Shown piece by piece: positions 7,887 to 15,796 of a stretch of 54,196 nucleotides of DNA. Below the pieces are notes generated by a model. That model ran no database searches, was not told where the DNA came from, and saw only the letters and a list, made by a program, of their open reading frames with translations. The translations under genes and the position numbers were made by a program. The first letter of the stretch is position 1. Each line of letters begins with the position of its first letter. The DNA comes from CAZNDN01 sp964571815 (GTDB lineage Bacteria; Fibrobacterota; Chitinivibrionia; Chitinivibrionales; WJKA01). The DNA is taken from positions 1 through 54,196 of the forward strand of contig CAZNDN010000013.1 in assembly GCA_964571815.1 (NCBI GenBank). The letters run 5' to 3'.

Positions 7887-9317
7887 TCAATCATCCTCAC
7901 CGGAGGGGCTGTCCCGACGGCGACCGGGTTTGGCAATACCCAGGCTCTTGAGCTTGCGATACAATGAGGTACGGTGGATCCCCAGCTCCTGTGCCGTCTT
8001 CCGGTAGTTCCATTTGTTGCGTTTGAGCGCATTCAATACGAACGCCGTCTCCACGGACTTCAGGCTCACAGCGCCCCCCCCGGCTCCCGGACCGGATGCT
8101 GAGACACTCTGGATCGATTCGGGAAGATGCTGCAACTCGATGTACCCCTTGGGGCAGAGGACAAAGGCGTATTCCACGGCGTTCTCCAGCTCGCGCACAT
8201 TCCCCGGCCACTCGTAAGCCATCAGCACACTCACCGCTTCGTCGGAGAATCCCCGTATTCGCTTGTGCTGTTTCCGATTGAGACTCCGGACAAAGAAATC
8301 GGCAAGCAGCGGGATGTCGTCGCGGCGGTCCCGAAGCGGGGGGATCGGAATTCTGATTACGTTCAACCGGTAGTACAGGTCCTTCCGGAAAGCCCCCTCT
8401 TCGGTGGCACGAAGCAGATCCTTATTGGTGGCCGCAATCACGCGAACATCGGCCCGCACGGTCTCGTCGCTGCCCACCGGCTCATACGTCTTCTCCTGCA
8501 GCACCCTGAGAAGTTTCACCTGCATGGCGCCGCTCATCTCCCCCACTTCATCAAGGACAATCGTCCCTCCCTCGGCCCGGGCAAACCGCCCCGGTCGATC
8601 CGTCTTTGCATCGGTGAAGGCCCCCGCCTTGTGGCCGAACAGCTCCGCTTCGAGGAGATTGTCCGGAAGCGCCCCGCAGTTGACCACCACAAAAGGCCCT
8701 TCGCACCGCGGGCTCAGCGAATGAATCGCCCGCGCAAAAAGCTCCTTTCCCGTGCCCGTTTCTCCCTCCAGCAGCACCGTCGAAGAACTGTCGGCAATCG
8801 TGGGAAGCCGTCCGAACACCTTCTGCATCGCGGCATTGATGCTGACGATATCCTGGAACGACTGCACATCGACGGTACCCGCTTGTCGGGCGATATCGTG
8901 AGAAAGGTCGCGAAACGTCTCGATCGCTCCGGTGATCTCACCCCGTGCATCGGTCAGCAGCGCCGTGGCAATCGAAAGCGTCTTCTTCCTGCCCTCGGCC
9001 GTGACGATCCGTACCGTCTGCTCGAACGTCCGCTCCCCCGTCGTAATCATCCGCTCCAGCGGACAGGCCGACCCGCACCGGTCGGCCCTGAGCACGTCCA
9101 CGCACGGACGACCGACTGCCTCCCTCCTGTTGATGCCGATTATGGACTCGGCCGAACGGTTGAAGAAAACGATGCGTTTGTTCCGGTCTACCGCAAAGAC
9201 GCCTTCGGGGAGGGAATCGATCAAATCGGAAAGCTGTTTTTGGGTAAATCCCGATTCCACGGCAACCTCACATACTCGGATGTTTTCCCGCTGTCGGTGC
9301 CGTCGGTCGGCACGCAT
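7887..9317 (-). CDS. PAS-domain sigma-54-dependent transcriptional activator
   Basis: This 476-residue bacterial enhancer-binding protein has an N-terminal PAS domain (about residues 30-130), an AAA+ sigma-54 interaction domain (Walker A GETGTGKE near 185; LDEVGEM as Walker B) and a C-terminal Fis-type helix-turn-helix (KTAQELGIHRTSLYRKL). The PAS domain holds a Cys pair, RCGSACPL, which could bind a metal or sense redox. The sigma-54 contact loop reads GAFTDA instead of GAFTGA. ATG 9317 is preceded by GGAG; a TTG at 9350 and a GTG at 9260 are alternatives. It is divergent from a sigma-54 promoter at 9504, so its target is most likely the NifX/Mrp operon. Confidence 0.9.
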   Translation of the reverse strand: MRADRRHRQRENIRVCEVAVESGFTQKQLSDLIDSLPEGVFAVDRNKRIVFFNRSAESIIGINRREAVGRPCVDVLRADRCGSACPLERMITTGERTFEQTVRIVTAEGRKKTLSIATALLTDARGEITGAIETFRDLSHDIARQAGTVDVQSFQDIVSINAAMQKVFGRLPTIADSSSTVLLEGETGTGKELFARAIHSLSPRCEGPFVVVNCGALPDNLLEAELFGHKAGAFTDAKTDRPGRFARAEGGTIVLDEVGEMSGAMQVKLLRVLQEKTYEPVGSDETVRADVRVIAATNKDLLRATEEGAFRKDLYYRLNVIRIPIPPLRDRRDDIPLLADFFVRSLNRKQHKRIRGFSDEAVSVLMAYEWPGNVRELENAVEYAFVLCPKGYIELQHLPESIQSVSASGPGAGGGAVSLKSVETAFVLNALKRNKWNYRKTAQELGIHRTSLYRKLKSLGIAKPGRRRDSPSGEDD

Positions 9318-9459
9318 CCACTTGCTCCGAAAAGATACGTCATGTCCCAATCATCGTAGCACAAGTGCATCAGGAGTTTGTCTCAACTGTAGCATCGACG
9401 CATCGTTTTCCTGCGAATTGCAGCAAGGCGGCGGATGACTGCCGGCCGGCAACTCCGGC

Positions 9460-9488
9460 TTACAGCATATTTTACAGTAAGTTACAGC
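9460..9488 (+). promoter_or_regulatory. Direct TTACAG repeats, candidate activator sites
   Basis: TTACAGC, TTACAGT and TTACAGC begin at 9460, 9472 and 9482, so they are 12 and 10 bases apart, about one helical turn. They lie roughly 40-70 bases upstream of the expected start of the sigma-54 promoter and between the divergent activator gene and its probable target. Position and spacing suit enhancer sites for the Fis domain; binding itself is inference. Confidence 0.5.
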
Positions 9489-9503
9489 AACCAATAGTGT
9501 TTC

Positions 9504-9517
9504 GGCACGGCATTTGC
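9504..9517 (+). promoter_or_regulatory. Sigma-54 (-24/-12) promoter
   Basis: GGCACGGCATTTGC fits the sigma-54 consensus TGGCACG-N4-TTGC, with GG at 9504-9505 and GC at 9516-9517, exactly 12 bases apart. Transcription should begin near 9529, leaving a very short leader (about 15 bases) before ATG 9544. It drives the NifX-Mrp operon. Confidence 0.8.
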
Positions 9518-9543
9518 CTCACCGAAACGGTTGTATGGGACGA

Positions 9544-9993
9544 ATGAGCGAACGAGAAACGGACAAGCACACGGCTCCAGTGTGCATCGCCGTGGCGGTG
9601 GACGACGAGGGAATGGTGACGGTGCTTGATTTCGCGCGACATATCGTTGTGGCTCGATGTCGCGGAGCCGATGTCCTGGAGAAGAACCGGGCGTCGATTG
9701 ACTCAGCCTTCGGCCCCCTTCGTGCCGCTCAGTTGTCGGAACTGGGCGCGGAGGTGCTCCTGTGCGGGTGCGTTTCAACGCCGTTGCGGCTGATGCTGAC
9801 CTACCGGGGCATTACCGTCCACAGCGGCATTCGAGGTACGGCGGACGAAGCAGTTGAGGCGTTTGTAGTCGGGAGGATTGGGCAGGTGCGTTCAGGGCGC
9901 GGAAAACGGCGAGGCCGGAAGTATTGCCGGGGATGTGGGCGCGGAAGAGGGGGAAGAGGCCGCGGGAGCGAACGAGGCGATGACTCCTCATGA
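9544..9993 (+). CDS. NifX/NifB-type (dinitrogenase FeMo-cofactor) domain protein with Arg/Gly-rich tail
   Basis: This 149-residue protein begins with a domain of about 110 residues of the dinitrogenase iron-molybdenum cofactor family (VCIAVAVDDEG, LSELGAEVLLCGCVS, ITVHSGIRGTADEAVEAF). This family binds metal-sulfur clusters and includes the orange protein ORP. The tail, from about residue 117, is very unusual: RGKRRGRKYCRGCGRGRG, rich in Arg and Gly with a CxxC. It is the first gene after the sigma-54 promoter. ATG 9544 is preferred because the expected transcript starts near 9529; ATG 9535 is in frame nine bases earlier. Confidence 0.75.
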   Translation: MSERETDKHTAPVCIAVAVDDEGMVTVLDFARHIVVARCRGADVLEKNRASIDSAFGPLRAAQLSELGAEVLLCGCVSTPLRLMLTYRGITVHSGIRGTADEAVEAFVVGRIGQVRSGRGKRRGRKYCRGCGRGRGGRGRGSERGDDSS

Positions 9994-10127
9994 ATGGGGC
10001 GGCACCACCGCCGCGTGAGCCGTCCACCCGCGGGGAACATGCACACGCAATGATTTTCATGGGTATGCAGTCGGCTTCGCGAACCGTGCGAGGCCCGCTT
10101 CTACCGGGGAAAAAGGGAGGTGCACCA

Positions 10128-10487
10128 ATGAAGGTAGCGGTTACCAGTACGGACGAAAGCCTGGATTCACGGGTCGATCCACGTTTCGGGCGGGCCCGCG
10201 CATTTCTTATCTTCGACCGTGACACGGGCAGGCACGAAGCTGTGGTCAACGAGCAGAATCTCAACGCCCCGCAGGGAGCCGGCATCCAGGCCGCACAGCT
10301 TGTGGCGGAAAAGGACGTGGGGGCCGTCATCACGGGCAACTGCGGTCCCAAGGCATTCAGGACGCTTTCCGCCGCCGGAATAGAGGTCTACACGGCCGGG
10401 GATTCGACGGTGCGGGAAGCGCTCGACAAGCTGGCACGGGGAGAACTGCCGAAGGCGGACAAGGCGAATGTCGAGGGGCATTGGTAA
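10128..10487 (+). CDS. NifX-like metal-sulfur cluster-binding protein (ORP-like)
   Basis: This 119-residue protein has a full dinitrogenase FeMo-cofactor domain: MKVAVTSTDESLDSRVDPRFG at the start, then AQLVAEKDVGAVITGNCGP and AAGIEVYTAGDSTVREAL. Stand-alone proteins of this kind include the Desulfovibrio orange protein, which carries a Mo-Cu-sulfide cluster, and NifX/NafY-type carriers. ATG 10128 follows a strong GGGAGGTG. It lies between the first NifX-like gene and mrp and is probably cotranscribed. Cluster identity cannot be read from sequence. Confidence 0.85.
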   Translation: MKVAVTSTDESLDSRVDPRFGRARAFLIFDRDTGRHEAVVNEQNLNAPQGAGIQAAQLVAEKDVGAVITGNCGPKAFRTLSAAGIEVYTAGDSTVREALDKLARGELPKADKANVEGHW

Positions 10488-10509
10488 GCGACAATGAAGG
10501 GAAACCGGT

Positions 10510-11394
10510 ATGCGGACAAGCGGGGACATGAAGCAACGGAATCGGGAGCGGGAAGAGCAGGACGAACGAATCCGTCGCACGCTGAAGCGATGCGGAAAGA
10601 AGCTTCTGGTGATGAGTGGAAAGGGCGGCGTAGGAAAGAGCTGCGTGGCGGTTAACATCGCGGTCGGCCTGGCGCAGCGAGGACACCGGGTGGGGCTCAT
10701 GGACGTAGATCTCCACGGCCCCAGCGTTCCCCAGATGCTGGGATTGGACCTGACGGGAAACCACGCAGAGCAGTCGAAGGATCGAGCTCAACGGCCCATG
10801 GGCTTCGCCGACGGGAGAATCATTCCGGCTCAATGGGGCGAAAATCTCTCGGTCGTCTCCATCGAGCCCACACTGCCGGACACCGATTCGCCGGTCATCT
10901 GGCGCGGGCCCATGAAAATCGGCGCCATACGACAGTTCATCGGCGATGTTGCATGGGGAACGCTGGATTTTCTTGTCATCGATTCACCTCCGGGAACGGG
11001 CGATGAGCCTCTGACCGTCGCGCAGGTGGTGCCCGACGCCGCGGCGCTCATCGTCACCACACCCCAGAAAGTGGCTCGCCGGGACGTTCGAAAATCGATC
11101 AACTTCTGCCGGCGACTCAACATGAACCTCCTGGGACTCGTAGAAAACATGAGCGGTTTTGTATGCCCCCATTGCGGCGAGACAACCGCACTCTATTCTT
11201 CGGGTGGAGGCGAGCACGACGCACGAGAGATGGATGTACCGTTTCTGGGTAGAATTCCGCTGATACCCGAAGTAATGGATGCCTGTGACCGCGGTGAGCC
11301 GCCGCTGCCGACATGCGAACCGTTCGCCGAAGCCATGCGCGGAATTATCGACGCCGTCACCCGGCATACCCTTCAACCTGTTTCAGGGGAGTAA
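10510..11394 (+). CDS. Mrp/NBP35-family P-loop ATPase
   Basis: This 294-residue cytoplasmic ATPase has a deviant Walker A, MSGKGGVGKSCVAVN (about residues 35-49), the DVDLHGPSVPQMLG motif, LDFLVIDSPPGTGD, and a CPHCGE motif near residue 220. The CxxC marks the Mrp/NBP35 group that bind and transfer Fe-S clusters as dimers. ATG 10510 follows AAGGGAAA. Its position between NifX-like genes matches orange-protein loci, where an Mrp/MinD-type ATPase accompanies ORP. Its role is probably to load or move the cluster of those small proteins (inference). Confidence 0.9.
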   Translation: MRTSGDMKQRNREREEQDERIRRTLKRCGKKLLVMSGKGGVGKSCVAVNIAVGLAQRGHRVGLMDVDLHGPSVPQMLGLDLTGNHAEQSKDRAQRPMGFADGRIIPAQWGENLSVVSIEPTLPDTDSPVIWRGPMKIGAIRQFIGDVAWGTLDFLVIDSPPGTGDEPLTVAQVVPDAAALIVTTPQKVARRDVRKSINFCRRLNMNLLGLVENMSGFVCPHCGETTALYSSGGGEHDAREMDVPFLGRIPLIPEVMDACDRGEPPLPTCEPFAEAMRGIIDAVTRHTLQPVSGE

Positions 11395-11396
11395 CC

Positions 11397-11735
11397 ATGA
11401 AATTAGCCGTACCTGTTGCCGATGGAATGTTGGCCATGCATTTCGGCCACTGCAGGCAGTTTGTCCTTCTTGACTGCGACGACACGGAAAAGAAAGTCCT
11501 TCACACCAAAGCCCTGACTCCTCCGGCGCACCAGCCGGGCGTCCTGCCTGCATGGCTTCATGAGCAGGGTGTCGATTTCGTTCTGGCCGGCGGAATGGGA
11601 CGACGGGCTCAGAACCTCTTCTCGGAAAACGGCATTCGGGTCGTCACGGGTGTACCCGCGGGAGAACCGGAAGATCTCGCCGTCGCGTTTATGCGAGGGA
11701 CATTGTCCACCGGCTCGAATATATGTGATCACTGA
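11397..11735 (+). CDS. NifX-like metal-sulfur cluster-binding protein (third copy)
   Basis: This 112-residue dinitrogenase FeMo-cofactor domain protein begins KLAVPVADGMLAMHFGHCRQF and contains WLHEQGVDFVLAGGMGRRAQN and GIRVVTGVPAGEPEDLAVAF. The FGHC with a histidine and cysteine early in the domain is common in the branch associated with Mrp. ATG 11397 sits two bases after the mrp stop and has AGGGGAG upstream, so it is coupled to mrp. It ends the sigma-54 operon; rex follows after 90 bases. Confidence 0.85.
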   Translation: MKLAVPVADGMLAMHFGHCRQFVLLDCDDTEKKVLHTKALTPPAHQPGVLPAWLHEQGVDFVLAGGMGRRAQNLFSENGIRVVTGVPAGEPEDLAVAFMRGTLSTGSNICDH

Positions 11736-11825
11736 GCCCTTCGCTGCACGGTGCGGTGTGCCGGGATACGGCGGAACCACCCTTCGGAAGCGCAGATGCC
11801 GGCTCAGTTCGTATTTTCATGGAAT

Positions 11826-12446
11826 ATGAAACGCGACGCCGTTCCCGATCCCGTCACCCGCCGTCTCACCAGGTACCTGCTCTATGTGCAGGAAAACAGG
11901 GAACGGATCGGTCCCTGGATCTCCTCCGAGACGCTTGCCGCCGTTCTGGGACTTACCGACTCGACGGTCCGTCAGGACCTGTGGTATCTGGAGCTGGCCG
12001 GAACCCCGCGGCGGGGATATCCGGTCGACCGACTCCAGCGCGCGCTGGCCGAAAAACTCAACCTCCTCTCCGGACGCCGGGTCATGATTGTCGGGGCGGG
12101 CAACGCGGGGCGCGCCCTCACACGCCACAAGGAATTTGCACGACGGGGCTTTCAGGTACGCGCCGTCGTCGACTCCGACGACACCGTCGTGGGCACGCAC
12201 CTTGATTCTCTCGTCGTGGAGCCGCTGAAAAAAATCGCCTCGATAGTCAAGCGACGGAAGATCGATATCGGCATCATCGCCGTCCCCGCCTCCGCCGCGC
12301 AGGAAGTTGCCGACACCATGGTGTCGGCAGGTATCAAGGGAATCCTCAATTTCAGTGCGGCACATGTCACAACGCCCGCGAACGTGCCGCTGGTCGATGT
12401 GCGGGTCGTCGCCTCGCTGATGGAACTCTCGGGACGACTCCCGTAG
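11826..12446 (+). CDS. rex: Redox-sensing transcriptional repressor Rex
   Basis: This 206-residue repressor has an N-terminal winged helix (about residues 1-80: RRLTRYLLYVQEN, then DSTVRQDLWYLELAG) and a Rossmann NAD(H)-binding domain (VMIVGAGNAGRAL near 85-100). Rex binds operators when NADH/NAD+ is low and leaves them when NADH accumulates. A C-terminal helix (VDVRVVASLMELSG) matches the swap helix of the dimer. ATG 11826 has a weak ribosome binding site; an earlier ATG at 11751 adds residues unlike the family. It is immediately upstream of an NAD-linked hydrogenase operon, its likely target. Confidence 0.92.
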   Translation: MKRDAVPDPVTRRLTRYLLYVQENRERIGPWISSETLAAVLGLTDSTVRQDLWYLELAGTPRRGYPVDRLQRALAEKLNLLSGRRVMIVGAGNAGRALTRHKEFARRGFQVRAVVDSDDTVVGTHLDSLVVEPLKKIASIVKRRKIDIGIIAVPASAAQEVADTMVSAGIKGILNFSAAHVTTPANVPLVDVRVVASLMELSGRLP

Positions 12447-12532
12447 GCACCACTTCCCTCTCCGGTCTTCCCCGGAAGAAACCGTCGACAAGGCTCAACA
12501 GGACCGAACGGGGCCGACGGGGAAAGCGTTAT

Positions 12533-12579
12533 CGTTAAATCGTTAAATAGTTGACAATTTAATCGACATGAGGTATCTT
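12533..12579 (+). promoter_or_regulatory. hox promoter with tandem CGTTAAAT repeats (candidate Rex operator)
   Basis: TTGACA (12551-12556) and TATCTT (12574-12579) are separated by 17 bases, a good sigma-70-type promoter about 110 bases upstream of hoxF. Immediately 5' lies CGTTAAATCGTTAAAT, a tandem 8-base repeat (12533-12548). TTAAAT recurs inverted as ATTTAA across the -35 box. AT-rich inverted repeats with TTAA are typical of Rex operators, but the canonical TTGTGAnnnnnnTCACAA form is not present, so Rex binding is inference. Confidence 0.55.
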
Positions 12580-12695
12580 ATAGGTGCCGAAACGGGGGTC
12601 CGTCCGACTGCGACGGGCCGAACACGGCGGCTGCCGTGAGAATTCCGTCGCCCGGTAACGATTCTACGCACTCTTTTCGCAGAAGGTAGCTACGT

Positions 12696-14489
12696 ATGGC
12701 AGTGAACGTCAAAGAGGTGCTCGAAAGGTACCACAACGACCCCGGCCGCCTGATGGATATTCTCACCGACGTGCAGGCGGAAAACGGATGTGTCTCCGAT
12801 GAGGTGATCGATGAGATCGCCCGGGGCGTCGGGGTGTCCAGAGTCGACGTCGATCAGACGGTGTCCTTCTATCATTTCTACAGCAAGGACACCCGGGGGA
12901 CGCACACCGTCTATCTTAACGACAGCGCAGTGGCGAATATGAAGGGCCGCGCTGCGGTTGCCGCCGCGTTCGAAGAAGCCGCCGGGTGCACATTCGGGGA
13001 AGTGACCGAAGACGGGCTTATCGGGCTGTACGACACGGCATGCATCGGCATGAACGACCAGGAGCCGGCGGCCATTGTCAACGATATCGTGTTCACTGAG
13101 CTTACACCGGAGAAAGCTCGATCGCTGGTTGGCGACATGCGCGCCGGGAAGTCGGTACGCGACATACTCGCCGGGCAGGGAGACGGCAACAACGCGCACG
13201 AACTCGTGCGGGCAATGGTCAAGAACAACATCCGCCGCAAAGGCCCCGTACACTTCGCGGATTACCGCACGGGAAGCGCCCTTGAGAAGATCGTGAAGAT
13301 GCGGCCGGAAGAGGTTGTTTCCCTGGTGAAAGACTCCAACCTTCGCGGGCGCGGAGGGGCGGGATTCCCCACCGGTATGAAATGGGAATTCACGGCAAAA
13401 AGCCCGGGCGCGGAGCGCTTCGTGGTATGCAATGCCGACGAAGGTGAACCGGGTACGTTCAAGGACCGGGTGATCCTTACCGAATTGCCCGAACGGATGT
13501 TCGAGGGCATGGCGGTTGCGGCGTATGCAATCGGGGCGAAGGAAGGCATTGTCTATCTTCGGGCCGAGTACCGTTACTTGAGACGTTTTCTGGAAAAAGT
13601 ACTTGCCGACATGCGGGGGAAAAACCTGCTGGGACGCGGTATCGCGGGCAGGGAAGGTTTTGATTTCGACATCCGGATCCAGTTCGGCGCCGGGGCGTAC
13701 GTGTGCGGCGAGGAATCGGCCCTGCTTGAATCCGCCGAGGGCAAACGGGGCGAGCCGCGCAACCGCCCGCCGTTTCCGGCCCGGAAGGGATACCGCGATC
13801 TTCCTACAACCGTCAACAACGTGGAAACCTTCTCGGCCGTGGTGCAGATAGTTGTCAAGGGAGCCGAGTGGTTCAAGGGCCTGGGCACCGAACAGTCGAG
13901 CGGGACAAAGCTGCTGAGCATCTCCGGCGACTGTGAAGCGCCGGGGGTATACGAAGTGGAATTCGGGCTGAGCGTCGGTGAAATGCTGGAGATGGTCGGG
14001 GCGAAAAACACCCGGGCCGTGCAGATAGGCGGCCCCTCCGGCGTTTGCGTGCCGCCCGCATCATTCGACAAACCGATCGGGTTCGAGGGTTACGCCACCG
14101 GCGGGTCGGTTATTGTGATCGGAACGGAGCGGGATCTGCTCGAGGTAGTCCACAATTTCATGAGCTTCTTCGCCGACGAATCATGCGGGGCCTGTGTCCC
14201 GTGTCGAGCCGGAACATGCATAATGCGCAATACCGTGAAGAGGATCATGGAAGGACGCGGCAGCGAAGAGGATCTGCGTTCGCTGCTTGAGCTGGGTTCC
14301 GTGATGAAGGTGTCGAACAAGTGCGGTCTGGGACAGACGGCGGGCAACCCGGTGGTCTCGACAATCGAGAATTTCCGCCCGGTGTACGATGAGAAGATTT
14401 CGCGCGACGATCTCTTTCAGCCCGGTTTCGATCTGGCCGAAGCCGTTGCGGATTCCTGTGAATACGTCGGCCGTAAACCGAACCTGTAA
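12696..14489 (+). CDS. hoxF: NAD-reducing hydrogenase diaphorase subunit HoxF (NuoE-NuoF fusion)
   Basis: This 597-residue subunit oxidises or reduces NAD(P)H. Residues about 1-160 are a NuoE-like domain; about 170-597 are NuoF-like with the FMN site (GRGGAGFPTGMKW), the NADH site (GAGAYVCGEESAL, GKRGEPRNRPPFP) and a [4Fe-4S] site (ESCGACVPCRAG plus a late NKCGLGQ cysteine). In the NuoE part only one of the four [2Fe-2S] cysteines remains (TACIGMND), and the first pair is absent (VYLNDSAVANMKG). Reduced cysteine sets also occur in Ralstonia-type HoxF, so this is a group trait. It is the first gene of hoxFUYHW. Confidence 0.95.
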   Translation: MAVNVKEVLERYHNDPGRLMDILTDVQAENGCVSDEVIDEIARGVGVSRVDVDQTVSFYHFYSKDTRGTHTVYLNDSAVANMKGRAAVAAAFEEAAGCTFGEVTEDGLIGLYDTACIGMNDQEPAAIVNDIVFTELTPEKARSLVGDMRAGKSVRDILAGQGDGNNAHELVRAMVKNNIRRKGPVHFADYRTGSALEKIVKMRPEEVVSLVKDSNLRGRGGAGFPTGMKWEFTAKSPGAERFVVCNADEGEPGTFKDRVILTELPERMFEGMAVAAYAIGAKEGIVYLRAEYRYLRRFLEKVLADMRGKNLLGRGIAGREGFDFDIRIQFGAGAYVCGEESALLESAEGKRGEPRNRPPFPARKGYRDLPTTVNNVETFSAVVQIVVKGAEWFKGLGTEQSSGTKLLSISGDCEAPGVYEVEFGLSVGEMLEMVGAKNTRAVQIGGPSGVCVPPASFDKPIGFEGYATGGSVIVIGTERDLLEVVHNFMSFFADESCGACVPCRAGTCIMRNTVKRIMEGRGSEEDLRSLLELGSVMKVSNKCGLGQTAGNPVVSTIENFRPVYDEKISRDDLFQPGFDLAEAVADSCEYVGRKPNL

Positions 14490-14500
14490 AGGAAGGCATA

Positions 14501-15208
14501 ATGAGCGAGACGATCAAATTCACGATTGACGGCAAGGAATGTACGGGCAGGCCGGGACAGACGATCGTCGAGGCAGCCCGCGACAACGGGGTCTACATTC
14601 CCGTGCTGTGCTGGTTCGACGGGATAGCGCCGACGGGCACCTGCCGGATATGCACGGTCAATATTGGCGGGCGCCCCATGGCTGCCTGCACGACGCCCGT
14701 GACCGACGGCATGGTCATCGAAAACGACACGCCCGAACTCAACGACATGCGCAAGACAATCGTGGAGCTGCTGTTTGTCGAGGGCAATCACTTCTGTCCC
14801 TCGTGTGAAAAGAGCGGAAACTGCGAGTTGCAGGCGCTGGCCTATCGGTATCGGATGATGGCGCCCCGGTTTGAGTATGAGTTCTCACGCCGTGAGATCG
14901 ACGCCACGCCGCCCAGGCTGCTTATCGAGCGCAACCGCTGCATTCTCTGCAAACGCTGCGTCAAGGGAATTCTCACGGATGACGGCAAGGCGCTTTTCGC
15001 GGTCTCCAACCGGGGCTGCAAGGCCGAGATCAATATCGACGACACGTTGGCCGAAACCATGAGCGATGAACTGGCTCAGAAGGCCATGGATATCTGTCCG
15101 GTGGGCGCCATTATCCGCAAGGGCAAGGGCTTCGACACGCCAATCGGCAAGCGAAAGTACGACACTCAGCCTATCGGCAGCGACATCGCGGCCGGAACCA
15201 GAAAATAA
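14501..15208 (+). CDS. hoxU: NAD-reducing hydrogenase electron-transfer subunit HoxU
   Basis: This 235-residue subunit links the diaphorase and hydrogenase modules, like the N-terminal part of NuoG. It has a [2Fe-2S] ferredoxin domain (VLCWFDGIAPTGTCRICTVN, MAACTTPV), a His-Cys cluster segment (NHFCPSCEKSGNCELQAL, residues about 90-107) and a [4Fe-4S] motif (RCILCKRCVKG), with a later ICPVGAI. All expected ligands appear present. It starts 11 bases after the hoxF stop with a good AAGGA site. Length matches the family. Confidence 0.95.
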   Translation: MSETIKFTIDGKECTGRPGQTIVEAARDNGVYIPVLCWFDGIAPTGTCRICTVNIGGRPMAACTTPVTDGMVIENDTPELNDMRKTIVELLFVEGNHFCPSCEKSGNCELQALAYRYRMMAPRFEYEFSRREIDATPPRLLIERNRCILCKRCVKGILTDDGKALFAVSNRGCKAEINIDDTLAETMSDELAQKAMDICPVGAIIRKGKGFDTPIGKRKYDTQPIGSDIAAGTRK

Positions 15209-15220
15209 CGGAGGATACGA

Positions 15221-15772
15221 ATGAGTAAGCCAGTCGTAGCGACAACCTCCCTCGCCGGATGCTTCGGGTGCCACATGTCGCTGCTTGACATTGACGAGCG
15301 CATCCTGGAGCTGATCGAACTCATCGAATTCAACAAGTCGCCTATTAACGATATCAAAGAGTTCAGCAAGGACTGCGATGTCGGCCTTATCGAGGGCGGC
15401 TGCTGCAACAGCGAAAACGTGCACGTGCTCAAGGATTTCCGCCGGCGCTGCAAGGTGCTGGTATCGGTGGGCGAATGCGCGATCATGGGCGGACTGCCGG
15501 CGCTTCGGAACAACATTCCCGTGAAGGAATGTCTCGAGGAGGCGTACCTCAAGAGCCCGACATCGATCACGGGAAACGAGGAAGGAATCGTTCCCAACGA
15601 TGAAGAGATTCCGATGATTCTCAATAAGGTGTACCCCTGTCACGAAATTGTCAAGATAGACTACTTTCTTCCGGGCTGCCCTCCACGCGCCGACCTGATA
15701 TGGGAGGCGTTGACGGCTCTGGTCGGCGGCCGGGATATCGCGTTACCGTATGAACTGGTGAAATTCGATTAA
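15221..15772 (+). CDS. hoxY: NAD-reducing [NiFe] hydrogenase small subunit HoxY
   Basis: This 183-residue small subunit carries the proximal [4Fe-4S] cluster next to the NiFe site. Cluster cysteines are visible in SLAGCFGCHMSLLDID, EGGCCNSENV, VSVGECAIMGG and FLPGCPPRADL. The short length, and the lack of a Tat signal or C-terminal cluster domain, place it with soluble group 3 hydrogenases, in particular the 3d (Hox) type. A GGAGG site precedes the ATG. Confidence 0.95.
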   Translation: MSKPVVATTSLAGCFGCHMSLLDIDERILELIELIEFNKSPINDIKEFSKDCDVGLIEGGCCNSENVHVLKDFRRRCKVLVSVGECAIMGGLPALRNNIPVKECLEEAYLKSPTSITGNEEGIVPNDEEIPMILNKVYPCHEIVKIDYFLPGCPPRADLIWEALTALVGGRDIALPYELVKFD

Positions 15773-15796
15773 TCTCAATCGCGGACGGTGCATTCC

